From Cerioporus squamosus (taxonomy: Eukaryota; Basidiomycota; Agaricomycetes; Polyporales; Polyporaceae): a stretch of 64,000 bases of DNA. The DNA lies in assembly GCA_022592435.1 (NCBI GenBank), contig JABYQS010000001.1, positions 620,001-684,000 of the forward strand, in the 5' to 3' direction. Position 1 is the first letter of the stretch; each line of letters starts with the position of its first letter. This document shows positions 55,318-64,000 of this stretch, piece by piece. The notes beneath the pieces are model-generated. The model saw only the letters and a program-made list of their open reading frames with translations. It made no database searches and was not told the origin of the DNA. A program made the translations under genes and the position numbers.

Positions 55318-55550
55318 ACTCGTTGCGATGTTTGGAGAAGAGCTAGAGCATGGATGTACGATTGATGTACCGCAGTAGTTACCGTGGTTCTTGGTTTCGT
55401 TTGCCTTGCCAGAAAGCGTGTCAGGTTGTGCAAATACGAGTGGTGCTCACCTCAGGGGTATGCCAGCGACGTTTCAGCATGTTTGAGACTTTGATGATGT
55501 CGGAACGGAGAGGTGTAAAAGTACAATGGGCACGAACATGCGCCGTAGCA
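55318..55550. other. Convergent 3' spacer
   Basis: Between the Con-6 C stop and the end of Rpb8 on the other strand. No coding support. Confidence 0.5.
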
Positions 55551-56298
55551 TCAACGACGCAGAAGTATGAATACAGGGTCACCGAGCACGATGTTCGTCA
55601 TATGTCTGTGCGAGCCTGTTAGGGACATTAGAAGTCCACCAAAGGACGCATACGCCGTCCTGTAGAAAGTCAGGTCAGGCGTTGTAGCGCACAGTGTATC
55701 CGAAGAGACTTACACAACCTCCGCCGAACCGCCATCGAACCTATACACCTACGAAGAGTAGAGTAAGTGAGCATTCCAAGCGTGAAAGGTCGAATGATCC
55801 GTGGGGAGGGAATCAATGCTGCTTGAGAAAGAAGGGATGGAGGCGAGCAAGCAGATGGTTGGACAGAGGTGGGCAATGGCAGCATACTCACCTTCCCATA
55901 CATGACGTACTCATAGTCATCGTCCAGCCCTCTTCGTCCCTTCGCGTCTGGCCTCCACACGTCCCGGTCCTTCTCCTCATCGTCTGCGGCGCCCGATACG
56001 CCCTGAGGTATCCGCGAGAGCGATGAAGCGAGCGCGAGCGCGAACGACTGGCCGGCTTGCAACGGGAAGAGCTCGATGTTGTAGTCCAGCGTCAGCTCCA
56101 TGTCGTAGTTTTTTGAATGCGCGTATAGACGCGAGACTGTGCATATGCAAGTGGAAGAGGAGACATGCGTGTAAGCGGGAGGCAATGTGGAAGCGGATGG
56201 GTAGAGCGCGCACCTCGGTCAAATTTCTTGCCCTCCTTGTCAATGGCATTTATCGTGAAAATATCGTCAAAGAGAACGTTTGAGGTGTTGGAGGACAT
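55551..56298 (-). CDS. RPB8: RNA polymerases I, II and III subunit Rpb8 (RPABC3)
   Basis: Shared OB-fold subunit of all three nuclear RNA polymerases. Four exons (56214-56298, 55892-56136, 55714-55748, 55551-55659) give 157 aa, close to the usual 145-155. Blocks: LFDDIFTINAIDKEGKKFDR, VSRLYAHSKNYDMELTLDYN, FPLQAGQSFALALASSLSR, DDDYEYVMYGKVYRFDGG, YASFGGLLMSLTGSHRHM and, at the end, VFILLRR. All match the family. The final exon is reached by a GTAAGT donor that overlaps an in-frame TAA. Without splicing the protein would end early after AEVV, so the last intron is required for the conserved C-terminus. An acidic insert (DDEEKDRD) in the large loop is normal for fungi. Confidence 0.95.
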
Positions 56299-56528
56299 CT
56301 TGTCGTCGTTTTAGCCCGCAGGACCGGAAGTGCAGGGGAAGAGGTGGAGGAAGTACCCGCGAACGTGAGGATCATGGCCGCGCTCGCGAGGCTACCGACC
56401 CACGGGGCTCTTGCCGGACATCCATAATTGGCAACTCTGCAGGTTCGGTTTGAGCTGCCAGTAGTGCGAGTCTTTTGTTACAACATCGTTACGCGTCAGA
56501 TAACCAGCCTACTATACATGACATCGCG

Positions 56529-58162
56529 CTACCATCCTTGAGCACCCCGTACTTGCATATCCAAACTCAACCTCAAGTTTTCCTTCGTGACTCCGACCTT
56601 CCGGCCCTCTGTCGGCGCACGCTCCTTGCTAAAGAACGGCTCAACGCACGTCTTCGCGATCGACTTGAACAGATCCTCGAGAATCCATGTGAGACGTGGC
56701 CCGGTCAACTCGATCGCTGGCTCCGAGTTCACCTCGAGAAGGTTCACTTGGAATTGCCCGGAGTCGCCGTGCGTGACGACGAAGTCGATCCCGTACAACT
56801 CGAATGCGTTGGGAAGGGGCTGGCCGACGATGTCAGCCTGATTAACAATTCATTCACAGCCATGCGTACACGTACCTGGAAATGAACACTCATTTCGATA
56901 GCAGCTTTGAACGCCTCTGCGAGCACCTCGCTTACTTGCTGCTTCAGGTTTTCGATGTCCTCTGCGGTGAGTATGGGATACTGCGTATGTGGAGCGCGCT
57001 CCGCCTGTTGTCTCCTTGCAGCACGCATCGTCTCCGGGTCCATCGCAACTCCCATAGCCCGAGGTGGCCTATTTGGTTGGCCGCGTGGCGGACTGTGAGG
57101 TGCAGAGAGGATGTGGCAGCCTACAAGCTCCTCGAGGAGCCGAACGCCTTCTTCTCCGCGCTCTTGCTGCAGGGAGGTGTTCGTCAGGTGGGCGGCGAGG
57201 TCCAACTCTCCGGCAGCCTCGCCATCGCCGCTCTGCTTCGATGGAGGGTTGTAGGGGACAGCCGAGAAGAGCGCAAGGATTCGGTCGTACATGTAAACCT
57301 TGATGGCGCCCGATGCGACACAATACACTCGCAGGTGAAACTGGATATGGCTTGAATAACGTTGCGAAGCCGAGAGAAGTATTAGCTGACTTTGTGACCG
57401 TGCAGACCTCGTCCGGCTGGCTTGGTGGCTCCATTCAAAGGCACCTCCGCAGGGTCCAGGAGAAGCGGCTTCGCCAGATATTCCTGAAGCATCCTCAGGT
57501 TAGTGAATGCCGCTCGGGTAAAAGAAGGGACAACCTACCTGAATAACGAAGTGACGTAGTTGAGAAGTAACAACCGATGTATCGCGACCAACTTCACCGG
57601 GAGCCTCTTCCTCTTGCTCCGAGTCTGAATCCTGCTCGAATTCCTGGAAGATGGCTTCGAGGTCCTCCTTGGTGTGGAACAAGCGGAGGCCCATACCACG
57701 GTCGGTCATACCGGGCTTCAGTATCCACCACTTGGATGGATCGCCCTTCTCTATCTCCTCAGACAGGTCGTAGAGATCGTCACTCCAAAGCTCGTCGAGT
57801 TCATCGGCGAAGCTCAGCTCGAACTCCCATGTCCTCGGTACGCCTCGAGAGAGTACCGACTCAGGCCGCTTGGTGAGGTAGTTACGGATGCACCGGGAGA
57901 GGTAGTGTTTTCGTATGAGGGCTTTTCGTATGACATAAGACGATGAGAGGACCTTGGACTCGGGGCCATGAGAGAAGGTGAGATCGTGATCAAGAGCATC
58001 GTAGGTCGCCCACTGCAGAAGCCTCCCGGGCGTGGTGCTTTTGTCTTCGGGTAGCGACTCAATCACCGACGGAGGCGGCGTAAGAGAGTCGAGAGCGTCG
58101 TGGACGAGGCGGTTCGTGAGCGGAGCGGATGGCCAGGAGACGAACGCGGTGAAGTCCTCCAT
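56529..58162 (-). CDS. Tubulin-tyrosine-ligase-family (ATP-grasp) protein
   Basis: Four exons (57539-58162, 57391-57483, 56876-57340, 56529-56837) give 496 aa. TTL-type ATP-grasp motifs: KWWILKPGMTDRGMGLRL (nucleotide-binding Lys), FVIQEYLAKPLLLDP, HKFHLRVYCVASG (like the family KFDLRVY), YGIDFVVTHGDSGQFQVNLL and LEVNSEPAIELTGP (Mg-binding Asn/Glu). Family members ligate an amino acid to a carboxylate. In yeasts the corresponding domain occurs in Pby1, so in fungi the substrate may not be tubulin. The intron at 56838-56875 is only 38 bp. ATG 58162 was chosen because MEDFTAFVSWP starts a family-like N-terminus; the frame is open to 58246. Function by family only. Confidence 0.85.
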
Positions 58163-58356
58163 TGTTCGCGGTGGAGAGAAGCAAAGTGATCTAGGCGCTC
58201 GACGCGGTATACACGACCGCACGTGAGCCATGACGAGGGGATACATGCGCGCCTATCTGGTCGTCGCGGTCGCTCGCTTGGCCGCCGCGTCCACTCGGCA
58301 CACCAACTCCGAGTCTCCCTCTCGACCACATCTCCTCCTCCCCGCACTGGTCCGCC

Positions 58357-59564
58357 ATGGCGTCGGCGTATGTCTTCACCCTTCAGCCGACATTCACTCA
58401 AGGGCTCATTCTGGGGCAGGCATCTATCCTCTTCCTGCTCTTCCTCGTCCTCAAGTACCTCTTCTTCGACACGGACCCAGGCCGCCCGTACCGGAAAGCG
58501 TCCTATCCACCGAAAGTCGAATCGGGTAGTCGCGAAGAGGACCTTACAGCCGCGCGAGTAGACTTCAGCAACCTTGATACCAGGCGCGACGGCGAGGAGA
58601 GCTCAGAGTGGTTGAATGTTTTCCTGCAGCAGGTACGTTCGTGTGCGCCGCACATAGTGCGGCAACATGAAATGACATGATGCTAGGTTCTTGAGGCATA
58701 CCGCGTCAAGCTACGCAATGGCCTTACTGGTCCGGAGGGCGATGAGATAGCTAGACAACGTGTCGAAGAGTTCGCCAACAAAATGCGTCCGGCAGGGTTG
58801 CTGGTACGTTCACCTCCCATAGTAGGACCCTCTCCCGAGTTCATGACCTTGCGCTACATTTCAGGACTACATCAAGGTGCACTCTGTCGACATGGGGTCG
58901 TCTGCACCGCGGCTATCGCGTGCGCGCGTACGACGCGAGCTATCGAAAGGCTCTGATCCAGTACGTCTCGTGGTTTCAAAGTGTGGTGTCTTGCGCTGAA
59001 AGTGTGCTGCAGGAAATTGACTACGATATGAGTTACATGGACTCCATTTCCATTTCCATATCGACGTCCGTGCTCTTTAATTACCCCTTCCCCTCGTTTG
59101 CACGACTACCAGTATCACTCACCATCTCGCTGTCGCTCTTTGCATCGTCGGTGAGTGCTTGCCGCACCTCAATCTCCTAATTATCATATGCACTCAATCC
59201 CTGTTACGCGCACCAGGTCCGTCTAACCCCTCCGCGCCCTCACGCCCCGCATCCAACAATCACGTTCACCCTCCCCGCTCCGCACTCCGACTTCACTCTC
59301 GATATCAAAACGACTTCCCTCATGGGAAGTCGTGCGAAGCTGGAGGATGTTCCGAAGGTTCACGAGTTGATCCAGCATCAGGTTACAATGCCTTGATGAC
59401 CTCCGATTTGCCCATGTGATTCTGACCTCCACCCTTCTTAGATACGCAGAGTGATTATGGAAAAGGGCACGTGGAAGGTTGTGTTGCCCGGCCTTGCTAG
59501 CGTCAGCGAGGTCAAGGAAGACGTGAAGGTGGAGCGCAAGCTCGCGGAGGATGCCTTCAGCTAG
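58357..59564 (+). CDS. MMM1: ERMES complex subunit Mmm1
   Basis: ER-membrane anchor of the ER-mitochondria encounter structure, which tethers the organelles and moves phospholipids. Six exons (58357-58632, 58687-58803, 58865-58960, 59013-59150, 59217-59381, 59442-59564) give 304 aa. A short lumenal start is followed by a membrane segment at about 15-38 (LGQASILFLLFLVLKYLFF). The SMP lipid-binding domain follows: SEWLNVFLQQVLEAYR, SISISTSVLFNYPFPSFARL, PVSLTISLSLF, TTSLMGSRAKLEDVPKVHEL, IRRVIMEKGTWKVVLPGLA. These are diagnostic for Mmm1. The linker between membrane segment and SMP domain is short, so the protein is at the small end of the family. It is divergent from the TTL-like gene over about 195 bp, so the two may share a promoter. 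Confidence 0.94.
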
Positions 59565-59757
59565 ACGACGGGCATGAGTTCACGCTTTGACGAGTTACGA
59601 CCGCATTAGTGAGCTTCATCTGCACCATATATCATGTTCTCAGTTGACCGAGCCAGCAGACTACATCATTCTATGTAATTTTATCATATCGCATGTTGTA
59701 TAATCCGTTGCACGCACATCACTGTCACCTCGCAGGACAACACCACAATATTTTCAG

Positions 59758-61420
59758 TCATCCTCGTCGAGTCCTCTTGTGCCTCTTCCACTCCTTCCCT
59801 CCAGTTTCGCCATCCTGCCCATGTCGCTTTGCTGGCGGAGCCGACTCGGGACCTTGACCGCTATCGGCCGTCTGGTGCCTCTCGGCGCGCAGCACTCGAG
59901 CGAGAACTTGGTTGAAGCTGACCCGCTCCCATCCGGTACAGGCGATTTTCAACACATCCATCGCGAACATCTGCTTCACAGCGTTCTGCATGATCGTAGG
60001 CAGGGGGCCTCCTACCATAGTCCTGTCGATGGCGGAGTTCATGCGCTATCATAGAGGGAGGGAAAGGTGACTGCGTGTCACCCGATGCAGCTCAAACCAC
60101 TTACCGACATGGCGAAACTCTCCACCTCGCGACAAGACAAGATTGTCTGTCCAACACAGCGGTAAGTTCCAACATACTCCCATTCCTTCCGTTCGTTCTT
60201 GTAGAACATGTCCATTTCCTCGCCCGGGTGCCGCTTCATATCGAATGGGGTCTCCCACCCACCGTTACCGCCAGCAGCGTTGGGGTCGTAGCGGTGGGTA
60301 GGTGAAAGGGCCACGCAGCGTGTCTTCATATTGTCTGCCCAGACTATCTCCTTGTGATTCTTCGAGATGTATCTTCCTGGGACGCTATGAGTATTCTTCG
60401 TCAGTAATACGCGCACTCCCTCTCCTTATACTGCCCACCATAGGGTGTTGACGTTCTGTGTGGCATGGCTGTCAGTTGCTATGCATGATTCAAAGTGTCC
60501 GTGCGTCTCACCCAGGGCAGTTCTAGCCTCTCCCCTATTTGGAAGATGATGCCTTCCGACGCCGTGGCAGTATGCATAGATCCACGCGGTGATGCAGCGC
60601 TCAGGAAGTCTTTGGGGGAGAATACTCGCACGTTCTCCTCGAGTTCCAGCTGGGAAACGCCGGCTCGGTCGGTCAGATTCCTCGATCTCCTCATACTGAG
60701 GACGAGTTGACGTACCAGCTCTGCTTCCGCCATTTTCAGTCGCTTGGACGCACAGCATCGCTCACTCATGATTTTCTCCAGGAGCTCTTCAGTCTCCGTG
60801 ATGGTCTACAAATCCTCGGAAGAAGGTTCGGACGAGAATACCAGGACGAAGACGAACCTTTCGTGAAGCTGCGTTCCTTGACTTGGCTTGCTTGTACTTG
60901 TCCTTGTTTGCTGACAGCTTACCCTCCAGCTTCGCTATATTTTCGCCCTGTTTGATGCGTTCCCGCACGTCAGCAACGTATTAGCTCAACAATCAGCAAC
61001 GCAAAGCGTACATGTTCAACGTTTGTGCGTGCTTCTGTAAGGTCAAGGTTTTTGGGCGGTGGTGCGTCTCTTCCGGCGGGCGAATGAAGGCCATCACGTA
61101 CGGCTGCGACTTCCTTCGACTCCATCCGTCTGTGCGCAAGCTCTCTGAGCTCCTGCTGTAGCCGCATGTTCTCTTCTTGCATCATGTAGATACACGCGTC
61201 CGAGTTAACATCTGCAGTTGAAGCAAACTGTCCAGAGGGTTCAGATGTTAGCCCCCATGCCTCACATTGATATGAAGTTCATAACGTATACCCTTCCAGA
61301 GGAACGCAACTGGAGAATTTCATTCTGTACGCTCTGTAACTCATTTCCTAACAAGTTGATGACTTCGGCCGCGAAGCCGGAATCCGTCTTCCTGGCCACA
61401 ATGTCGTCGTCGCCCAGCAT
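59758..61420 (-). CDS. Coiled-coil protein with DUF6697-like C-terminal domain, copy I
   Basis: A gene of several small exons from ATG 61420 (MLGDDDIVARKTDSGFAAEV) to a stop at 59758. The N-terminal half is predicted coiled coil: MQEENMRLQQELRELAHRR, then KQGENIAKLEGKLS and KRLKMAEAELVRQLVLSMRR. The C-terminal domain reads VPGRYISKNHKEIVWADN, RHPGEEMDMFYKNERKEWEY, VGTYRCVGQ, MQNAVKQMFAMDVLKIACTG and ERVSFNQVLARVL. The pattern (short beta segments, Y-x-G-T-Y, then two helices) resembles DUF6697 of mushroom fungi, an assignment from memory. It ends with a basic Lys/Arg tail KEWKRHKRTRRG, a possible nuclear signal. Copy II lies directly upstream in the same orientation with the same plan, so this is a tandem duplicate. 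Function unknown. Confidence 0.6.
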
Positions 61421-61716
61421 GGAGTATGGTCGAATGTGGTTGTTCAGTGGGTGTCAAGACGATTAGTATGGCGCGTGCAGTGTACTCCCGTTGATATTTG
61501 AATGTTGATCACTTAAAGAGAGAGCATGCATGTAGTCAGGGATGTCAACGGGCATCTCATGAGATGACCCGATCATGCAGGGACACCCCGGTCGCCGACT
61601 GCCCGACATGCGACTCCCAGTCGGACACGGTACAGCACAGGGTTTAAGTGTGAAACAACTTGGTGGAAACAAAGGTAGGTACTGTACAACACCACTCAGG
61701 CAGCGAGGTACTAGCA

Positions 61717-63218
61717 TCAGCCGCACAGACCAATCGAGCATAACTCGCTGAGCTCGTAACTGAAGCCTACTCTCTGTATCGCGTAATACGCAATTGGAAG
61801 CCCGCCTGCCGTAAAGAGAGCATCTACGAGCTTGCAGATTGCGGGAGCCACTTGGTCGCGATGTAGTATGATGGAATCGCGTATGTGTTGTGTGATCTTT
61901 TCGCGCCTGCATAAATGTCGTCGCATCGAATGCGGAAAACAAGGAGTACTCACCGTATAGCTGATCTTCTGCGCCTCCTCAACCGATATCGAAGAGGCCA
62001 GAAGGGTTGTGTACGTGCCATAGTAGTAGCAGTCGGTGCCATCCTTGTAGACAACCTCGACGTGCTTCGACCCGTCGACACGGAAGAGATGGCGCACAGG
62101 GGTTTGCGACCATGAGCCTTTTCCCGAGCGTTTCGTCGAATCATAGTGCATGCCGGGTGCGAAGACTATCGCGCGATTCAAGTTTTCATGCCACAATACA
62201 TCTCTGGACAGTATGGCGACAGAGGTTCTGTACTCTCTGAAGAAGAGTTAGACACGGGCCCAGTGGCTGAATTTGTTACCGATCACCTCTGGATGTCCAT
62301 AAACACATGAGGCGGAAGTGAGCGTAGCGAGTACGCAGGAGGGCAACCTGGTACTTTCACAGCGATCGATAGGAACGAAGACGCGCCGTCAGAGGCTTGA
62401 TCAGCCTTTCGAGCCTTCTCCTGACATGATCTGAGTTCGCAAGATGCTGGTATCAATGCGAGGTCACATCGACTCACCAGTTCTACCTTCCTGTCCCGCA
62501 TCCGACGCGTCGTTGATTCTAGCTCAGCGCGTTCCGTCCTGAGCCGTTGCTCCAACTGAAGTCGAGTCTGGATCAAAGCGATGCACCGTCAGTCACGCCG
62601 AGGCTACCACGCGCGATGGAAAGCGACATACCTCGTCGAGTTCAGTCCTTTCTGTCTTCATATCCTTGTACTTATTTTTGTACGAATAAACCTTGTCTGT
62701 AAGCTGTTGCAGTACTGCGGCCTGCAAACATCGATGTTAAGTACTGTGTCGTAATCCTGGTCGGCGGGATGTCTCGGAGGAGGCCTTACTTGCTCTTGCT
62801 CGCCGCGACCTGTCATCTCTTCGACGCCATGAGTTGTCGTATCGGCAGTCTCTCTATGATGGTAATTGGGCCTCTGAAACTGGCTCAGAACTGTATATCC
62901 AATGCTGGTTTAGTTGACCGACCAGCACAATGTCTTCTTTGCTGTCCATGCTTTCCGTCGCCACGCCGAGGCTGAGCCGCATCTCAGCTAGCTCGCTTCG
63001 CAGCCTCTCGTTCTCGTTTCGTAAGGCAGAGCTATCGACCAGCAACCCCTCGCGTTGCCTCTGTGTCTCTTCGGTGAGAACGAGCATTTCCTGACGATGC
63101 GTCCCAAACTCACGTTGGCTAGGAGTTCATCCCGCTCGCGCCGCGCTCTTTGCAGCTTCCTGTAAAGCAATCGTGCCATTTCCTGAGAGAGCTCCGGATC
63201 ATTGGTGACCGATTCCAT
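61717..63218 (-). CDS. Coiled-coil protein with DUF6697-like C-terminal domain, copy II
   Basis: Starts at ATG 63218 (MESVTNDPELSQEMARLLYR) or further upstream in the open frame to 63371. The stop is at 61717. The coiled coil is strong: KLQRARRERDELLAN, EMLVLTEETQRQREGLL, ALRNENERLRSELAEMRL, then RLQLEQRLRTERAELEST. The C-terminal domain reads LNRAIVFAPGMHYDSTKR, TPVRHLFRVDGSKHVEVV, DGTDCYYYGTYTTLLASS, AQKISYT, then IRDSIILHRDQVAPAICKL. As in copy I, the Y-x-G-T-Y motif follows a pair of beta strands with a polar/charged turn. The two copies share plan and orientation but have diverged a lot. A role is not known. Confidence 0.58.
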
Positions 63219-63480
63219 GGCTATATAGCGATGAGGATGAGAAAGGTCATGATACAGATAAATGGAGGAGTCGACAATGCCATGAGCTGATGCACCCTCT
63301 TCAGGGTCGGAAAGCGGCCAGGTGAGCGACCCTGAGTAGTCTTTGGTGACTGTATCCGACGCGGACTTCACACCAGAGAGTTTGAGCAGGCAGTCTGCCC
63401 ATATAAGAGATGGAACAGGTAGATGCTACAATACCAACAGATGCGAAGCGATACAAACGGACGAACGCACGAGCAGTGGA

Positions 63481-64000
63481 TCATGACGACTTTGCTCGAC
63501 GTTTCTTCTCCTTCTCGATGTCCCGCTTCTTCTGCTCGAGTTGTTGTCGCTACAAGATAGAACGAGTGAGTAAAGACAAGGCGAATTAGTACTGACCAGA
63601 CTCACCTCGGCAGACCGCTTCTTCTCGCCATACTTCATGCGCTCGTACAACTTCCGCTGCTTGTTGCTCATCATCATCTTGTTCATGTCTTGCTCCGCCT
63701 CGTCCGCCTTCGGACATCCGCTTTCCGAGCCTTCTTCTGCGCCTTCTTCGTCTCCTTTTCGAAGGTCCCGAAGTCGACACCCGCAGCCTCAGCCGCCAAC
63801 TCCGCCGCACGTAGCGCCGCTGCATCCTCCGCAGCAGCAGCAGCCTTGAGGGCAGCCTTCGCAGGACGCACGACCGGTTCCTCATCCTCGCTGCCTTCAA
63901 CCTCGTCGTCTTCGGCCTCGCCCTCCACGTCCTCTTCGTCCATCTCTTCGTCCTCTTCCCCACCGATGAGGCCCGCGGTCGGGTTGTATGCATCCGCCCG
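63481..64000 (-). CDS. NOP7: Pescadillo homologue (Nop7/PES1), C-terminal part, with an apparent one-base frame break
   Basis: Nucleolar protein of the PeBoW complex (with Erb1 and Ytm1) needed for 27S pre-rRNA processing and 60S subunit formation. Only the C-terminus is inside the window; the N-terminal Pescadillo and BRCT domains lie beyond 64000. Exons 63606-64000 and 63481-63549. The visible part is a long acidic run (EEDEEMDEEDVEGEAEDDE), an Ala-rich helix and a Lys-rich stretch KETKKAQKKARKAD. Then comes the family signature MNKMMMSNKQRKLYERMKYG and a basic end KRDIEKEKKRRAKSS. The frame changes once at about 63706-63714: GTCCGAAGGCGG is seen, while GTC CGA AAG GCG would join the two halves. 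No intron fits. Confidence 0.85.

Noticed and set aside
55700..55748. Short Rpb8 ending in AEVV
   Set aside because: A GTAAGT donor overlaps the TAA, and a further exon at 55551-55659 restores the conserved Rpb8 C-terminus.

Overview
The window is nuclear DNA of a filamentous basidiomycete, most likely an Agaricomycete. Gene density is high and genes lie on both strands. Coding sequence is cut by many short GT-AG introns, mostly 46-76 bp with visible branch-point CTRAC/CTGAC motifs. Several families are typical of mushrooms: Con-6, DUF6914/DUF6697/DUF7726-like proteins and an alginate-lyase-like secreted enzyme. I see no prokaryotic features, no rRNA, no complete tRNA, no CRISPR array and no intact transposon. 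Most gene models below were assembled by hand from splice signals. Where exon lengths were added up, the total is a multiple of three, apart from the breaks noted.

Layout. 0.4-16 kb: a secreted Ser/Thr-rich protein, INO80 subunit Ies2, a secreted peptide N-glycanase A, a DUF7726-like protein, adenylate kinase 6 (Fap7), an orphan seven-membrane-segment protein with a long tail, and a secreted alginate-lyase-like enzyme. 16-30 kb: a Rab5 GTPase, the ARID subunit Swi1 of SWI/SNF, a DUF1764 protein, an alpha-arrestin, a WD40 protein and mitochondrial D-2-hydroxyglutarate dehydrogenase. 31-49 kb: a Rap1-type telomere protein, a CDK11-like kinase, nucleoporin Nup170/Nup155, a DUF6914-like protein, a Sec7-PH Arf exchange factor and a very large Ser/Pro-rich protein with a four-times repeated motif. 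49-55 kb: a sparse stretch with three Con-6 paralogues (one apparently decayed) around a four-span MARVEL-like protein. 55-64 kb: RNA polymerase subunit Rpb8, a tubulin-tyrosine-ligase-family protein, ERMES subunit Mmm1, two tandem coiled-coil/DUF6697-like paralogues and the 3' end of Pescadillo.

Most genes are housekeeping, and neighbours do not form one pathway. Several pairs are divergent over less than 200 bp and probably share promoters (WD40/D2HGDH, CDK/Nup170, Swi1/DUF1764).

The most notable observations are: three GC-AG introns forced by conserved protein sequence within the first 8 kb; single-base frame breaks in two conserved genes (D2HGDH and Pescadillo), each explained by one missing base in a short run; a Con-6 cluster with a lost start codon; a GPCR-like orphan membrane protein; and a repeat motif that may define an undescribed family.
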